A DNA stretch of 64,000 nucleotides from Phycisphaerae bacterium (GCA_016342495.1 JAEIOG010000006.1:1-64000), one strand, 5' to 3'. Counted from the first letter of the stretch, positions 7,922-16,852 are shown. A program made the numbers and translations. The notes: a model not told the origin generated them from the sequence alone.

Positions 7922-9835
7922 ATGAAAGCTGGCATAAATAAAAATATAAATGAACCAGGCTTGGTTTTGGCTCAGCGTACTGTTGGGACCCAGCGATTTT
8001 ACTATCGTAAGCGTGAAGAACAGCTGCTTTTCGATAGAGAAATTGAGTGGTTTTCGCGTGAAAACCTGCAAAAAAAGGGAAAAATCGACCCTAAACTGCC
8101 TTTTGCCGCCCGAAAAATAACGGTTCAGGGACAGGATTTATACGTAAAAACATATCTGGTTAGCAGGTTTATGGGCTGTCCAGCAGAGAAGGCTTTTAAG
8201 AATCTACTAGTAGCCAACAAACGCGGGGTACCAGTGCCAGAGCCAATCGCCTGGGCCAAAGGGAAAATTGATGGCTATAATACCTGCATTCTAATTACTA
8301 AATCAGTAGGCAAAATCACTTCACTTTCAGAATTAATCTGGCAAAATGAGGTATTAACTGAGCGCAAGACAGAAGATATATTAAATGCCGCGGGCCGTTT
8401 ATTAGGTTTACTGCATGTTGCAGGCATTGTTCACAATAATTTAAGCTTTGGCAAAATTTTTGTAAGTGAGCCGATCCAGCGAAGTTCGGAGAGCTATCTG
8501 CTTGATTTACAAAGAGTTAGCATCTCTAATAAAAAAGATTCCAAGTTTGCCGCTATTTATGATGATAAGCTGTTGGCTAATATGGCGGTGATAGCTGGCG
8601 GTTTGGAAAATTGGCTTGATCCTAAATATCTGCGGATTTTAGTCAAAAGCTATCTGGAGGTGATTGAACCATTTAAGATGTGGACAGAAAATGAAGTCGA
8701 CCAATATCTTAAAGAGCTAAAGCCATTGATTGCTCATCGAAATACCCAATTATCTTTCGATAAAATCCAGAAACAGGACTTTCGCAATATTTTAATCATA
8801 AAGCCCAGCAGCCTAGGTGACGTAGTTCGAACTGTACCAATTTTAAGTGGTTTGCGAAAAAAATACCCGAAAGCAAAGATAAGTTGGCTGGTAAGACCTG
8901 AATTTAAGGCTATTATAGATGACAATCCAGACCTGGATGAAATAATAGTTTTTGATCGCAAGTTTTATGGTAAAATAGGGCGTAGCTGGCAGGCAACGGT
9001 GAAATTTGTTAAATTTTTAGCCCAACTTAAGCAAAAGCAATTTGACCTGGTTTTGGATATTCAAGGCTTGTTTCGCAGCGGTTTTATGGCCAAAAGGACA
9101 GGGGCCAGAGTGCGGGTGGGCTTTAGTCATGCACGCGAATTGGCCCATATATTTTATACACATAAAATTGTAGCACCGAAAGATCAACATGCGGTGCTGG
9201 ACTATTGGCGATTTGCTGAAATATTAGGTTTTGGCGAGAGTGAAATGGAATTCAAGCTGCCCATAAGTGATGAATTGAAAAAGACTTGTGAATCCAAGCT
9301 AAAAGAAAATGGGCTTGAGGATTCTGATTATGTGGTTTTATTGCCGGGTGGGACGGTACAGGCAAAAAGATGGTCAACAGAAAAATTCGCAAAGCTTGCT
9401 GAGCAGATAGTAAAATGCTATGATAATATGAATATTGGAATAGTAATGCTAGGGGTCGGGGCGACTGAAAAAGCATTGGCAAAAGAAATATGTCACAAGA
9501 GTCAGTGCAAAATAGTAGATATGATTGATAAAACAAGCCTGAAAGAAATGACAGGTATACTACATGGAGCTATAATAGCAATAGGAAATGATTCTGGGCC
9601 ATTGCATATATCAGCGGCGATGTCGGTAGCGACGATAGGCATTTATGGGCCGACGAACCCGGAAGTTGTAGGGCCCTGGGGGCAGATGGACAATGTTGTG
9701 ATGGCCGGGGCCAAAGGGCCGCGTAAGAAAAGATATAGCAAAGCTGCCGAGCATAATATTGAAAATGTCAGCGTTGATGATGTAATGGAAAAACTTAAAG
9801 GCATAAGGCAAAAGGCACAAGGCACAAGCTTATAA
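7922..9835 (+). CDS. WaaP/Kdo-kinase-like pseudokinase fused to GT9 glycosyltransferase
   Basis: This 637-residue fusion has no signal or membrane segment and probably acts at the inner face of the membrane in LPS core assembly. Residues 60-270 resemble the WaaP/KdkA lipopolysaccharide kinase fold: a beta-3 Lys in DLYVKTY (K76) and LLDLQRVS at the DFG position. The catalytic loop reads HNNLSFGKIF, with Asn173 where Asp is expected and Lys178 where the metal-binding Asn is expected, so activity is doubtful. Residues 288-630 are a GT9 heptosyltransferase-like unit: KPSSLGDVVRTVPIL, LDIQGLFRSG, LLPGGTVQAKRWSTEKFA and GNDSGPLHISAAM. The fusion links core-sugar transfer with a kinase-like domain. 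The gene overlaps the next start by one base (TAATG), which implies coupled translation. The ATG at 7922 has no strong ribosome site. Confidence 0.85.
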   Translation: MKAGINKNINEPGLVLAQRTVGTQRFYYRKREEQLLFDREIEWFSRENLQKKGKIDPKLPFAARKITVQGQDLYVKTYLVSRFMGCPAEKAFKNLLVANKRGVPVPEPIAWAKGKIDGYNTCILITKSVGKITSLSELIWQNEVLTERKTEDILNAAGRLLGLLHVAGIVHNNLSFGKIFVSEPIQRSSESYLLDLQRVSISNKKDSKFAAIYDDKLLANMAVIAGGLENWLDPKYLRILVKSYLEVIEPFKMWTENEVDQYLKELKPLIAHRNTQLSFDKIQKQDFRNILIIKPSSLGDVVRTVPILSGLRKKYPKAKISWLVRPEFKAIIDDNPDLDEIIVFDRKFYGKIGRSWQATVKFVKFLAQLKQKQFDLVLDIQGLFRSGFMAKRTGARVRVGFSHARELAHIFYTHKIVAPKDQHAVLDYWRFAEILGFGESEMEFKLPISDELKKTCESKLKENGLEDSDYVVLLPGGTVQAKRWSTEKFAKLAEQIVKCYDNMNIGIVMLGVGATEKALAKEICHKSQCKIVDMIDKTSLKEMTGILHGAIIAIGNDSGPLHISAAMSVATIGIYGPTNPEVVGPWGQMDNVVMAGAKGPRKKRYSKAAEHNIENVSVDDVMEKLKGIRQKAQGTSL

Positions 9836-10434
9836 TGAGCCCAATAAGAAGCACAAAAAAACGCATAATAAGATTTGTAGTGCATAATATACTACATATC
9901 GACGATACGCCACATCGTTTGGCTTTGGGCGTTGGTGTTGCTTTTTTTATTGCCTGGACACCCACGATAGGATTTCAGATGGCTTTGGTGTTATTACTGG
10001 CACCACTATTTAAGGCTAATGCACGCGTTGGATTGCCTTTGGTGTGGATATCAAATCCTGTGACAGCGGCATTTATATATTATCCAAATTATCGGGTAGG
10101 TAAATATATTTTGGAGAAATTTGGTTATGTATCCAGTACAGAAATAAACTTTAAGAGTATAACCGAGATATTGACTTTGCCAACGAGTGAGGGTGGGGTG
10201 TTTTCACAGATATTCAATATGGAATATTGGCAGGGTATAGTAAGTTTTTTAGCTAAAATTGGGTTGGAGCTTTGGGCTGGCAGTATTATCATTGGGATTA
10301 TTCTGGGGGTAATAATGTATTTTGTCAGCTACAAAACAATTTTGTGGTATCGGGCACACACGCCACACTGGGCGCGAGTGGGCAAGATTCTGCATTTGAA
10401 GAAAAAGGAGCATCAAGCCAATGAAAAAAGTTGA
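9835..10434 (+). CDS. DUF2062 integral membrane protein
   Basis: This is a 199-residue protein of the DUF2062 family. The hallmark segment is GVGVAFFIAWTPTIGFQMAL followed by WISNPVTAAFIYYPNYRVGK, with three or four hydrophobic helices and a basic C-terminus. The biochemical role of the family is unsettled; members often lie beside glycosyltransferases. Its start overlaps the fusion gene by one base, and its end overlaps the radical SAM gene by 14 bases. The three genes are therefore almost certainly one transcript, which supports a link to envelope glycolipid synthesis or transport. Confidence 0.85.
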   Translation: MSPIRSTKKRIIRFVVHNILHIDDTPHRLALGVGVAFFIAWTPTIGFQMALVLLLAPLFKANARVGLPLVWISNPVTAAFIYYPNYRVGKYILEKFGYVSSTEINFKSITEILTLPTSEGGVFSQIFNMEYWQGIVSFLAKIGLELWAGSIIIGIILGVIMYFVSYKTILWYRAHTPHWARVGKILHLKKKEHQANEKS

Positions 10435-11947
10435 GCAAAATGATTCTATTTTTTCTCAAACAGAAGCTCTGGCAGATGAACACTGGCTGGAGAGATGGCT
10501 GTCTAAGGGCTGGGTTCGTAAAATTCTGGGTACATTGAGTAAAGACCGCCCTGGAGGTATTGGCTCGCATCTGGAACGGGCATTACAAAGCTATGGCAAT
10601 AAAAATGCACCGCAACGAGATAAATTTTTGTATTGGCCCATTCACAAAATAATGGAGCGAATCAAAACCGATGTTAATAATCCTGAAATCGCAAGTCAGA
10701 TATCAGAGCATCAGTGGGCGTCAAGGTCTATAATCGCTTTTGCCCGAAGTATAAACCGTTATGGTTTGACGGTGCCTCAGAGTTGGAGTGGGCCATTATT
10801 TTTATATTGGGATTTTACGACCAAATGTAATTTAAAGTGCGGGCATTGTTATCGCAAAGACCGTCAAGATATAGAAGATGAGCTGGACCTTAAGCAGAAA
10901 TTTCAGTTGATAGACCAGTTTGCCGCCAACTATGGGATAATGGTGATTTTCGGGGGTGGAGAGCCAACCTTGAGCAATGAGCTGGAAAGCTGTATCCAGC
11001 ATTGCAAAGAAAAAGGGCTATATACATCACTGCACAGTCATGGCGGATTTTTAAGCACAGAGCGATGTGAAAAACTCAAACAATCAGGATTAGATTATAT
11101 TGAAGTGTCGATTGAATCGGCCAACGAAGAATATACTGACAAATATCGAGGCGTTAGCGGCTCATGGGGTAAAAGTATAGATGGTATCCGTAACGGCATA
11201 GCAAGCGGTCTGAATGTTGGGATGTCGATGTGCGTGAGACAGGATAATCTTGCCGAAGTCAAAGCGACTTTGCAACTGGCCCAGCAAGAAGGTGTGTGTC
11301 AATTTACCCATATTAATTTTGTACCGGCAGGTCAAAGCAAAGAGCAAATGCAGATTGACCTAAGTCCAATTCAACGCAAAGAGTTGATGGAATTATTAGC
11401 TGAATATCGTAACAAAGGCAATATGGGGATTGCCAGTACCGCCCCGCAATATGGTATTCATTGCGCGGACAGTTTGTCATTTTGTGGGCATAGTTTTAGA
11501 TTGGAAGAAAAGTTAAGCAGGGTAATAGGAAAATACCTGGGAGGCTGCACAGCAGGGCGAACTTCGATTTGTGTTGGCCCTGGCGGGGATGTGACACCTT
11601 GTGTATTTATGCCTGAAAGAATAATGGGCAATATAAAAGAATCGAAACTGATAGAAATATTCCAGACCAATCCTTGGCGCGATTTGCTAAGTGAAAGAAG
11701 TGAACGGCAGGGCAATTGCGGCAGCTGTAAAGATAGATATTATTGCGGTGGATGCCGAGCACGAGCGCAAAATTATTTGAACAGGATGGATCATTCCGAC
11801 CCGGGTTGCATCTTAAATCAAAAACTTTGGAGCCAACTGCACGGAAGCAATGGTCAGGCTACGACAATGCAGGTTGACCAGCAGAAAGAATTATTGAGCA
11901 ATTTTGATACCCCTTCGGTTAGAGGGCGTAATATAGGTAAAAGTTAA
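10421..11947 (+). CDS. radical SAM/SPASM enzyme
   Basis: This 508-residue iron-sulfur enzyme starts at the ATG at 10421, with AAGGAG upstream inside the previous gene. The first 120 residues form an uncharacterised helical region. The radical SAM core has the CX3CX2C cluster motif CNLKCGHC (C136, C140, C143) and the SAM-binding GGGEPT at 178-183. A SPASM-type C-terminus offers C376, C384, C394, C433, C436, C442, C445 and C463 for auxiliary clusters (CGSCKDRYYCGGCRARA). Layout and length resemble the AhbD/NirJ group of heme-related enzymes and also peptide-modifying SPASM proteins. No precursor peptide is visible next to it. Tight coupling to the DUF2062 and GT9 genes suggests a cell-envelope substrate, but that is inference. 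Confidence 0.85.
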   Translation: MKKVEQNDSIFSQTEALADEHWLERWLSKGWVRKILGTLSKDRPGGIGSHLERALQSYGNKNAPQRDKFLYWPIHKIMERIKTDVNNPEIASQISEHQWASRSIIAFARSINRYGLTVPQSWSGPLFLYWDFTTKCNLKCGHCYRKDRQDIEDELDLKQKFQLIDQFAANYGIMVIFGGGEPTLSNELESCIQHCKEKGLYTSLHSHGGFLSTERCEKLKQSGLDYIEVSIESANEEYTDKYRGVSGSWGKSIDGIRNGIASGLNVGMSMCVRQDNLAEVKATLQLAQQEGVCQFTHINFVPAGQSKEQMQIDLSPIQRKELMELLAEYRNKGNMGIASTAPQYGIHCADSLSFCGHSFRLEEKLSRVIGKYLGGCTAGRTSICVGPGGDVTPCVFMPERIMGNIKESKLIEIFQTNPWRDLLSERSERQGNCGSCKDRYYCGGCRARAQNYLNRMDHSDPGCILNQKLWSQLHGSNGQATTMQVDQQKELLSNFDTPSVRGRNIGKS

Positions 11948-11978
11948 TAGTGAAAAACTAACAGTGAAAAGTTGTGGT

Positions 11979-12004
11979 ATTTACCTTTGGTAAATGTTAT
12001 TTTG
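11979..12004 (+). terminator. weak terminator after the radical SAM gene
   Basis: ATTTACC (11979-11985) and GGTAAAT (11989-11995) form a 7-bp stem with a 3-base loop. A T-rich but interrupted tail (GTTATTTTGTTT) follows. Confidence 0.4.
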
Positions 12005-12103
12005 TTTAGAATGTTTGGTTGGTGAGTTTAGCGGGGCGATGCCACTTCGTGCTGTTGTTGGCGGTAGATAATAGTTGTTAATGTTAGAGATTAGGATATT
12101 AAG

Positions 12104-12502
12104 ATGACAGAGAGTAATTATTTTTCAAAAGATAATTTTGCCAAGCATGTTGGAATCGAATTGATTGAATCGTCCAAAGGTTATGCTAAAGCGAAAATGG
12201 AGATTCAGGATTGCCATATAAATGGTGTTCAGGTAGTGCAGGGCGGAGCTATATATAGTTTAGCGATCTGGACATTTGCGATCGCGGCTAATACCCATGG
12301 TATGGCCGTTGGTCTTAGTGCTTCAATACAATATACAAATTCAGTGAGCCGCGGAACACTTTATGCTGAAGCAAAAGAAAATGTTCTGGGTCAAACTGTC
12401 GGAAGCTATAGCGTAACTGTGACCGACGACCGTGATAATATAGTCGCGGTAGTCCAGGCAATGAGCTATCGTAAACGCAATAAGTCGAAGAAGAAAGCTT
12501 AG
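12104..12502 (+). CDS. PaaI-type hotdog thioesterase
   Basis: This 132-residue single hotdog-fold protein probably hydrolyses acyl- or aryl-CoA thioesters in the cytosol. The pattern fits the PaaI group: GYAKAKMEIQDCHINGVQVV leading into QGGAIYSLAIWTFAIAANTHG (the HGG-type catalytic helix, here with Gln in place of His), then SASIQYTNSVSRGTLYAEA. The length is normal. It stands 156 bp after the radical SAM gene and just before a dispersed repeat, with no acyl-CoA pathway genes nearby, so the substrate is unknown. Confidence 0.8.
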   Translation: MTESNYFSKDNFAKHVGIELIESSKGYAKAKMEIQDCHINGVQVVQGGAIYSLAIWTFAIAANTHGMAVGLSASIQYTNSVSRGTLYAEAKENVLGQTVGSYSVTVTDDRDNIVAVVQAMSYRKRNKSKKKA

Positions 12503-12528
12503 GATGACAGTTAATGCAAAAGGTAAAA

Positions 12529-12617
12529 TTGTCATCCCCGCCAAGGCGGGGATCCAGTTGTCCCAATCCTTCTTTTGAGACAAAAAACTAGATTCCCGCC
12601 TGCGGGAATGACACAAT
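12529..12617. repeat. palindromic dispersed repeat pair of the GTCATTCCCGC type
   Basis: The left part reads TGTCATCCCCGCC-AA-GGCGGGGATCCAG, a hairpin. The right part (12588-12616) carries CTAGATTCCCGC-CT-GCGGGAATGACA, the inverted counterpart. Similar units occur in very many bacteria as intergenic repeats. It lies between the thioesterase and DUF2752 genes. Confidence 0.75.
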
Positions 12618-12621
12618 AGTT

Positions 12622-13137
12622 TTGGTGCGTAAGCTCTGGTGCTTTTGGCAGGGTTCTGCCTGCTTAGTTCATATTGGTTTGAATTTGGAAATAAAAGAAA
12701 AAAAACGTATAGGTATTGTTTTCATATTAATTAATTTAATAGTGGCAATGCTAGCATTTGGCTTGTTGGCGACAGCCTGGAAGGTCAATCCCAATGTAAA
12801 AGGATTTGGGACGCATCGTCAATTGGATATGCCATCGTGCGGTTTTCTGGAACGGACAGGTTATCCATGCCCGACATGTGGGATGACAACGGCATTTTCG
12901 CATACCGTTCGATTAGAATTATTTCAGGCGGCTAAGGTTCAGCCAACAGGAATGTTGTTGGCATTGGCATGTATGGCAATCTTTCCATTTTGTTTATGGC
13001 AAGGTTTGTCAGGAAGGCCCGTAGAAAAAGTGATGGCATGGCTGAATTTTAATGCTGTGAAGATATTGTGGGGGTGGGCAATTTTGTTTTTGGCAGCGTG
13101 GGGCTATAAGGCTTTGACAGTTAGGATGTTTGGTTAA
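12622..13137 (+). CDS. DUF2752 membrane protein
   Basis: This is a small inner-membrane protein. The family mark is SCGFLERTGYPCPTCGMTTAF around residues 70-90, with the paired cysteines (CPTCG) and a following amphipathic stretch. Hydrophobic helices lie before it (IGIVFILINLIVAMLAFGLL) and after it (two more). The longest frame opens with TTG at 12622, directly beside the repeat, and its first 20 residues look non-native. A TTG at 12685 is a more natural start, though neither has a clear ribosome site. The function of DUF2752 is not established; the cysteines suggest redox or metal chemistry. It opens the stretch leading to the two lipoproteins. Confidence 0.75.
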   Translation: MVRKLWCFWQGSACLVHIGLNLEIKEKKRIGIVFILINLIVAMLAFGLLATAWKVNPNVKGFGTHRQLDMPSCGFLERTGYPCPTCGMTTAFSHTVRLELFQAAKVQPTGMLLALACMAIFPFCLWQGLSGRPVEKVMAWLNFNAVKILWGWAILFLAAWGYKALTVRMFG

Positions 13138-13256
13138 ATGGTATTGTTGTAATTAAGTTGTTGTACGAGGTTAGTTTTATTTTTTTTGTCCGCAGTTGAA
13201 CGCAGATAAATTATTAGTATTGAAGTTTATGGCTGAAATTAGGATATGGAGTGATG

Positions 13257-13883
13257 ATGAGAAATATTGTTTTGATATTGATGCTGGCATTTATGGTTTT
13301 GTTAAGCGGCTGCAATATTGTTGGGGCATTGTTGTACCCGATATTTGGCGGGACCAGCAAAAAAGTTGATGCTGAATATGAAGGTTTAGAAGGCAAGAAG
13401 ATCGCAATTTTCATGATAGCCGGTTCAAATATTGAATATGAGTATTCGATGGAGATGCGGAATCTGCCACTGACAGCGGCTAACCTGATAGGCAAGCATG
13501 TTAAAGATGTGAGTTTTGTTGACGCCAATGAAATCTGGAAAGACAAATTCAGTAATGAAACCGAGTGGATCAGTAAACCGATAAGCACATTAGCTAAGCA
13601 GTTTGGTGCTGAAAGGGTTATATATATCGAGTTTTATGATTTTACTATCTATGCTGAAAATTCGATAAATTTATTGCAGGGTCAGGCCAGAGCAACAGTA
13701 AAGATTTATGAAATCGATAGTGATCAGCCTGATAGAATTGTGCATGAAACCAGGATAACCACAGAATATTTTTCAGAACCGAGGTTGAAGAACCCTGAAC
13801 AGGAAAGCCGTGTGCGTAGTGGAATAGTCGCAAAATTTGCTGATGAACTTGCGAAGAAGTTTTATGATCACAAGACAGAATAA
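13257..13883 (+). CDS. lipoprotein of unknown function, first of a tandem pair
   Basis: This outer-envelope lipoprotein is about 208 residues long. GTG and ATG codons at 13251, 13254 and 13257 are all in frame; the third has the best distance to GGAG (13248-13251). A signal peptide ends in the lipobox LLSGC. The mature part holds AEYEGLEGKKIAIFM, a GAERVIYIEFYDF segment and an acidic helical end. It shares layout with the next gene (AEYE...KK, GA-x-x-V-hydrophobic-x-E-F), so the two look like diverged duplicates. The pattern of beta strands around a nucleotide- or ligand-like pocket cannot be assigned to a family. Confidence 0.7.
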   Translation: MRNIVLILMLAFMVLLSGCNIVGALLYPIFGGTSKKVDAEYEGLEGKKIAIFMIAGSNIEYEYSMEMRNLPLTAANLIGKHVKDVSFVDANEIWKDKFSNETEWISKPISTLAKQFGAERVIYIEFYDFTIYAENSINLLQGQARATVKIYEIDSDQPDRIVHETRITTEYFSEPRLKNPEQESRVRSGIVAKFADELAKKFYDHKTE

Positions 13884-13890
13884 AAAAAAT

Positions 13891-14520
13891 ATGAAAAAAA
13901 TTATATTAACTGTATTGATATTTGGCTTGGCGGCAATGCTTTCAGGTTGTGGGCCTTTGATCGGTTTGTTTGTAGTGCCATTAATCCCCAAGCCAGTGAT
14001 TAAAGCTGAATATGAAATGGAAAGCAAAAAAGTGCTGGTGTGGGTTGATATTGAAATCAATATGGAAAGTAACCCGGCTTTAAGACGTGAGTTGAGCGAA
14101 AGAATTGAAAAAGAATTAATGGATCGCAAACTGGCAAAAAGCGTTGTTGGCTATGGCAGTATGCACAATATCAGGATTGAACAAGACAGTGATCTTGATT
14201 TGACCGTGGAGGCGATTGGTAAAAGATGTGGTGCCGATCAGGTGCTACATGTTGTTGTTGAACAGTTTGGCTTAAAACATGTTGCTGGCAAAGAATATAA
14301 TGACCCGATAGTTAGCGGCACGGCCCAATTAATTGATGTCGAAACTGGTCAGAGATTGTGGCCCACGGATCAGATGACGAAGGCATTTTATGCTCAGGAA
14401 AATTTCAGTACAGGCGATGAGACTTTCCGTGTAAATGAGATTATTAGTAAATTATGTATAAAAGCGACTTTTGAGATTACGAAATATTTTTATGATCGCA
14501 AAGGCAGGCATACCAGGTAA
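13891..14520 (+). CDS. lipoprotein of unknown function, second of a tandem pair
   Basis: The ATG at 13891 follows the previous stop by 7 bases and starts a clean lipoprotein signal (ILTVLIFGLAAMLSGC). The open frame extends 18 codons upstream, but those overlap the previous gene. The mature 190 residues repeat the features of its neighbour: IKAEYEMESKKVLVWV near the start, GADQVLHVVVEQFGL in the middle, and FEITKYFYDRK at the end, close to LAKKFYDHK in the first. The pair is probably co-translated and may form a complex. No family or function is recognised. Confidence 0.7.
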   Translation: MKKIILTVLIFGLAAMLSGCGPLIGLFVVPLIPKPVIKAEYEMESKKVLVWVDIEINMESNPALRRELSERIEKELMDRKLAKSVVGYGSMHNIRIEQDSDLDLTVEAIGKRCGADQVLHVVVEQFGLKHVAGKEYNDPIVSGTAQLIDVETGQRLWPTDQMTKAFYAQENFSTGDETFRVNEIISKLCIKATFEITKYFYDRKGRHTR

Positions 14521-14531
14521 ATCGACATTTT

Positions 14532-15407
14532 ATGAATAAGATAAATATTATAGATGAAAACCTGGATGGGATCTGGGATAGATATTTTGATGGTAGTAAC
14601 AGCTTTAGACTGTCTGGGGTTAAAGGCGGGGTGTTGCCTTATTGGAAAAATATTCCCGGCTGGCGCAATTGGTTTAAGCAACATATTGATGATGATATTA
14701 CATTTTGGTATCCGGATAAAATTTCGTATGTTGTTATGGAAATATCATGCTTGATGAAAAAGAAATTTAGTGTTGGTTTGACTGGTTATGTAAGAAATGT
14801 TGATAAACTGGTTAAATGTGATCGATTTATAAGTCAGTATATATGTGCGGCTAAATTTATTGGTATGCAATTGATTGTTGCGGGTGTTAAACCGGGAAAA
14901 ATTCGGTATCGGTGCCCGGATGAGCAATTGTCCCAGATTAATGAAGAAATTGATAGTCTTGGGTTTCGGGTTGATGGGGGGCCTTTGATTATAGCTCTTA
15001 GTCGAGCCAGTGACCGCGATGGAATTGAGAAATTGATATGGGCCTGCGCCATTGTGCAGCATATTGATAGTCGTAGCCGTGTCGTGATAGTGGGTGAGAT
15101 AAACGATGAGCAAAGAGAAAGAATAATGCGTCAGGTTCAGACCCAGGCAAAAGAAGACCTGGTGATTTTTCATGAAAATGAAGAAGATTGGGACAGCATA
15201 GTTTCGATGGGAGATGTGGTGGTGAGTTCTGTGGGAGAACTTGACGATGTTATGAGGATGAAACATTGCCTGGCAGCGGGCCAAAACTTTGTGGCGGCAA
15301 GTAAATTGTGCCGTGAATTTATTATAGGTAAGGATAACGTTAAAGAAATTAAAGCAATGCGCGAGAGATATGTGGCAGCAGCAATCACAGAATTTTGTGG
15401 GATATAG
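14532..15407 (+). CDS. GT-B-like glycosyltransferase-type protein
   Basis: This 291-residue cytosolic protein has a C-terminal half (residues 150-285) that resembles the donor-binding Rossmann domain of GT4/GT1 glycosyltransferases: GGPLIIALSRASDRDGIEKL, then SRVVIVGEINDEQRERI, and a SMGDVVVSSVGELDDVMRM helix where active enzymes keep the E-x7-E motif. The N-terminal half is short and divergent. It sits 11 bp after the second lipoprotein and 12 bp before the DUF6056 membrane protein, so an operon making or attaching a surface glycan is inferred. Catalytic activity is uncertain. Confidence 0.55.
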   Translation: MNKINIIDENLDGIWDRYFDGSNSFRLSGVKGGVLPYWKNIPGWRNWFKQHIDDDITFWYPDKISYVVMEISCLMKKKFSVGLTGYVRNVDKLVKCDRFISQYICAAKFIGMQLIVAGVKPGKIRYRCPDEQLSQINEEIDSLGFRVDGGPLIIALSRASDRDGIEKLIWACAIVQHIDSRSRVVIVGEINDEQRERIMRQVQTQAKEDLVIFHENEEDWDSIVSMGDVVVSSVGELDDVMRMKHCLAAGQNFVAASKLCREFIIGKDNVKEIKAMRERYVAAAITEFCGI

Positions 15408-15419
15408 TAAGGTTAAAAA

Positions 15420-16670
15420 ATGGAAAACGATAATTTATTTAAGCCACGGACAACAAAATTAATTTGGACGGGGATATTAACGGCAGAGTTTATGGTTTTG
15501 ACGATTGCCTGCGTTCTTTTATTTTTTGCTGAACCAATGGCCGACGACTTTTCCCGAGCCGTTGCTTCTAAAGGGATGAGTGTGTGGGGGTTTGTGAAAT
15601 TTAGGTATGAAACCTGGACCGGTAGATGGGCAGCAATGGCTGTGACTAGTTCTTTTTCGCGTTTCGATTTTATTTCTTATTATTTTATCACACTTATTGG
15701 GTTGGGGGTAGCATTTGCAGGATCATTACATTTTTTTGTTTGCTCAATGTTACGAAAAAGATTTTTTAATCCAGCAGCAGTGGTCATTAGCTTATCTATA
15801 ATGTTGTTATATTGGAGTTCAATAGATGCTCCGGGCCAGACGGTATACTGGTTTTGTGGAGGAGTTGATTATCATGGAGTAGCAGTTTTTGGTTTTGTTT
15901 TATTTGGCTTGTTGGTTCGTGCCTATGATGCAAATGCAACTTTAAAATCAACATATTCTTTGGTGTTGCTACCTGTTATTTTATTTTTGCCAGGTTTCCA
16001 TGAATACTGGGCTGTGATTTGCTGTACTATTTTACTTTTTTTTACTATCGCGGCATTTAATATGAAGCACAGCAGCCGCTGGCTGTTGGCATGGTCTCTG
16101 GTTTTTTTGATTGGTTCAAGTCTGTTGGCGATTATGGCGCCAGGTCACAAAGTGCGAGGGGATTTATTTGAGCATAGCTTCGATGTCAAAAATACCATCA
16201 TTATTACATCTCATAAAATGACCGAAATATTGTCCTTCTGGCTATGTAATGTGAAACTATGGGCAGGGACGATTTTGTTATTATTTATGCCAGGCCTCAC
16301 TAGTAAACGATTTGGTGGGCAGGGAACTAAACTTTTATGGTGGTTTGGGCTGATTTTATTATTTTTGTTGGCGATATCAATTGCTGGGCCAACTTATGTG
16401 ATAAATAAAGCTCCTCCTAGAAGATATCTTAATGTTGTTGCCCTGCTGTTCATTTCAGGGTGGTTTGTTATGATAATTGCTATACGCAGTCAATGGGAGT
16501 ATAGATCTACAAAGGAGACTAAGGTATTGCTTAGGCCTATCCTTTTGGTGGCAGCGATGGTCTGGTCATTGTCGCTTTTGACGATTGATAATACACCGAA
16601 TGCGATTTTTGATTTAGCTGGTAAATTGCCTCGCTATAAAAAAACTCTCAGGCACGGTATGCTCAGTTGA
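15420..16670 (+). CDS. DUF6056/GtrII-like polytopic membrane protein, interrupted by frameshift
   Basis: This is a multi-helix membrane protein with the N-terminal signature EPMADDFSRAVASKGMSVWG followed by YETWTGRWAAMAV, typical of the DUF6056 and glucosyl-transferase (GtrII-like) group that uses lipid-linked sugars. About ten hydrophobic helices follow. The frame ends at 16670 with RYKKTLRHGMLS, but the expected family tail continues in another frame from about 16645. The frame change coincides with a run of seven A at 16638-16644. This is a mutation, a homopolymer sequencing error, or slippage expression. It is probably the last gene of the lipoprotein and glycosyltransferase operon. Confidence 0.7.
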   Translation: MENDNLFKPRTTKLIWTGILTAEFMVLTIACVLLFFAEPMADDFSRAVASKGMSVWGFVKFRYETWTGRWAAMAVTSSFSRFDFISYYFITLIGLGVAFAGSLHFFVCSMLRKRFFNPAAVVISLSIMLLYWSSIDAPGQTVYWFCGGVDYHGVAVFGFVLFGLLVRAYDANATLKSTYSLVLLPVILFLPGFHEYWAVICCTILLFFTIAAFNMKHSSRWLLAWSLVFLIGSSLLAIMAPGHKVRGDLFEHSFDVKNTIIITSHKMTEILSFWLCNVKLWAGTILLLFMPGLTSKRFGGQGTKLLWWFGLILLFLLAISIAGPTYVINKAPPRRYLNVVALLFISGWFVMIIAIRSQWEYRSTKETKVLLRPILLVAAMVWSLSLLTIDNTPNAIFDLAGKLPRYKKTLRHGMLS

Positions 16671-16852
16671 GACTAGCGGCGAACCAGGGTATCAAAGATA
16701 TTGAAGTATTAAAAATTGATCACCCACAATTGTTTTTTAATTCTGATATTACTTATGATAAAAATGATTGGAAAAATATAGCGGTGGCTAAATATTTTGG
16801 TTTTGATTCAATAGTGATAAAAGATCCAGATACTATAGAACTACATGACTAG
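16652..16852 (+). pseudogene. C-terminal tail of the DUF6056 protein in the shifted frame
   Basis: In the -1 frame the sequence reads ARYAQLRLAANQGIKDIEV and ends KYFGFDSIVIKDPDTIELHD. This is the kind of soluble tail (a DI..DPNDW..A..YFG pattern) that closes DUF6056 proteins. It has no ribosome site of its own; the nominal TTG at 16667 overlaps the previous stop. It should be read as the missing end of the gene at 15420, not as a separate gene. Confidence 0.65.
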
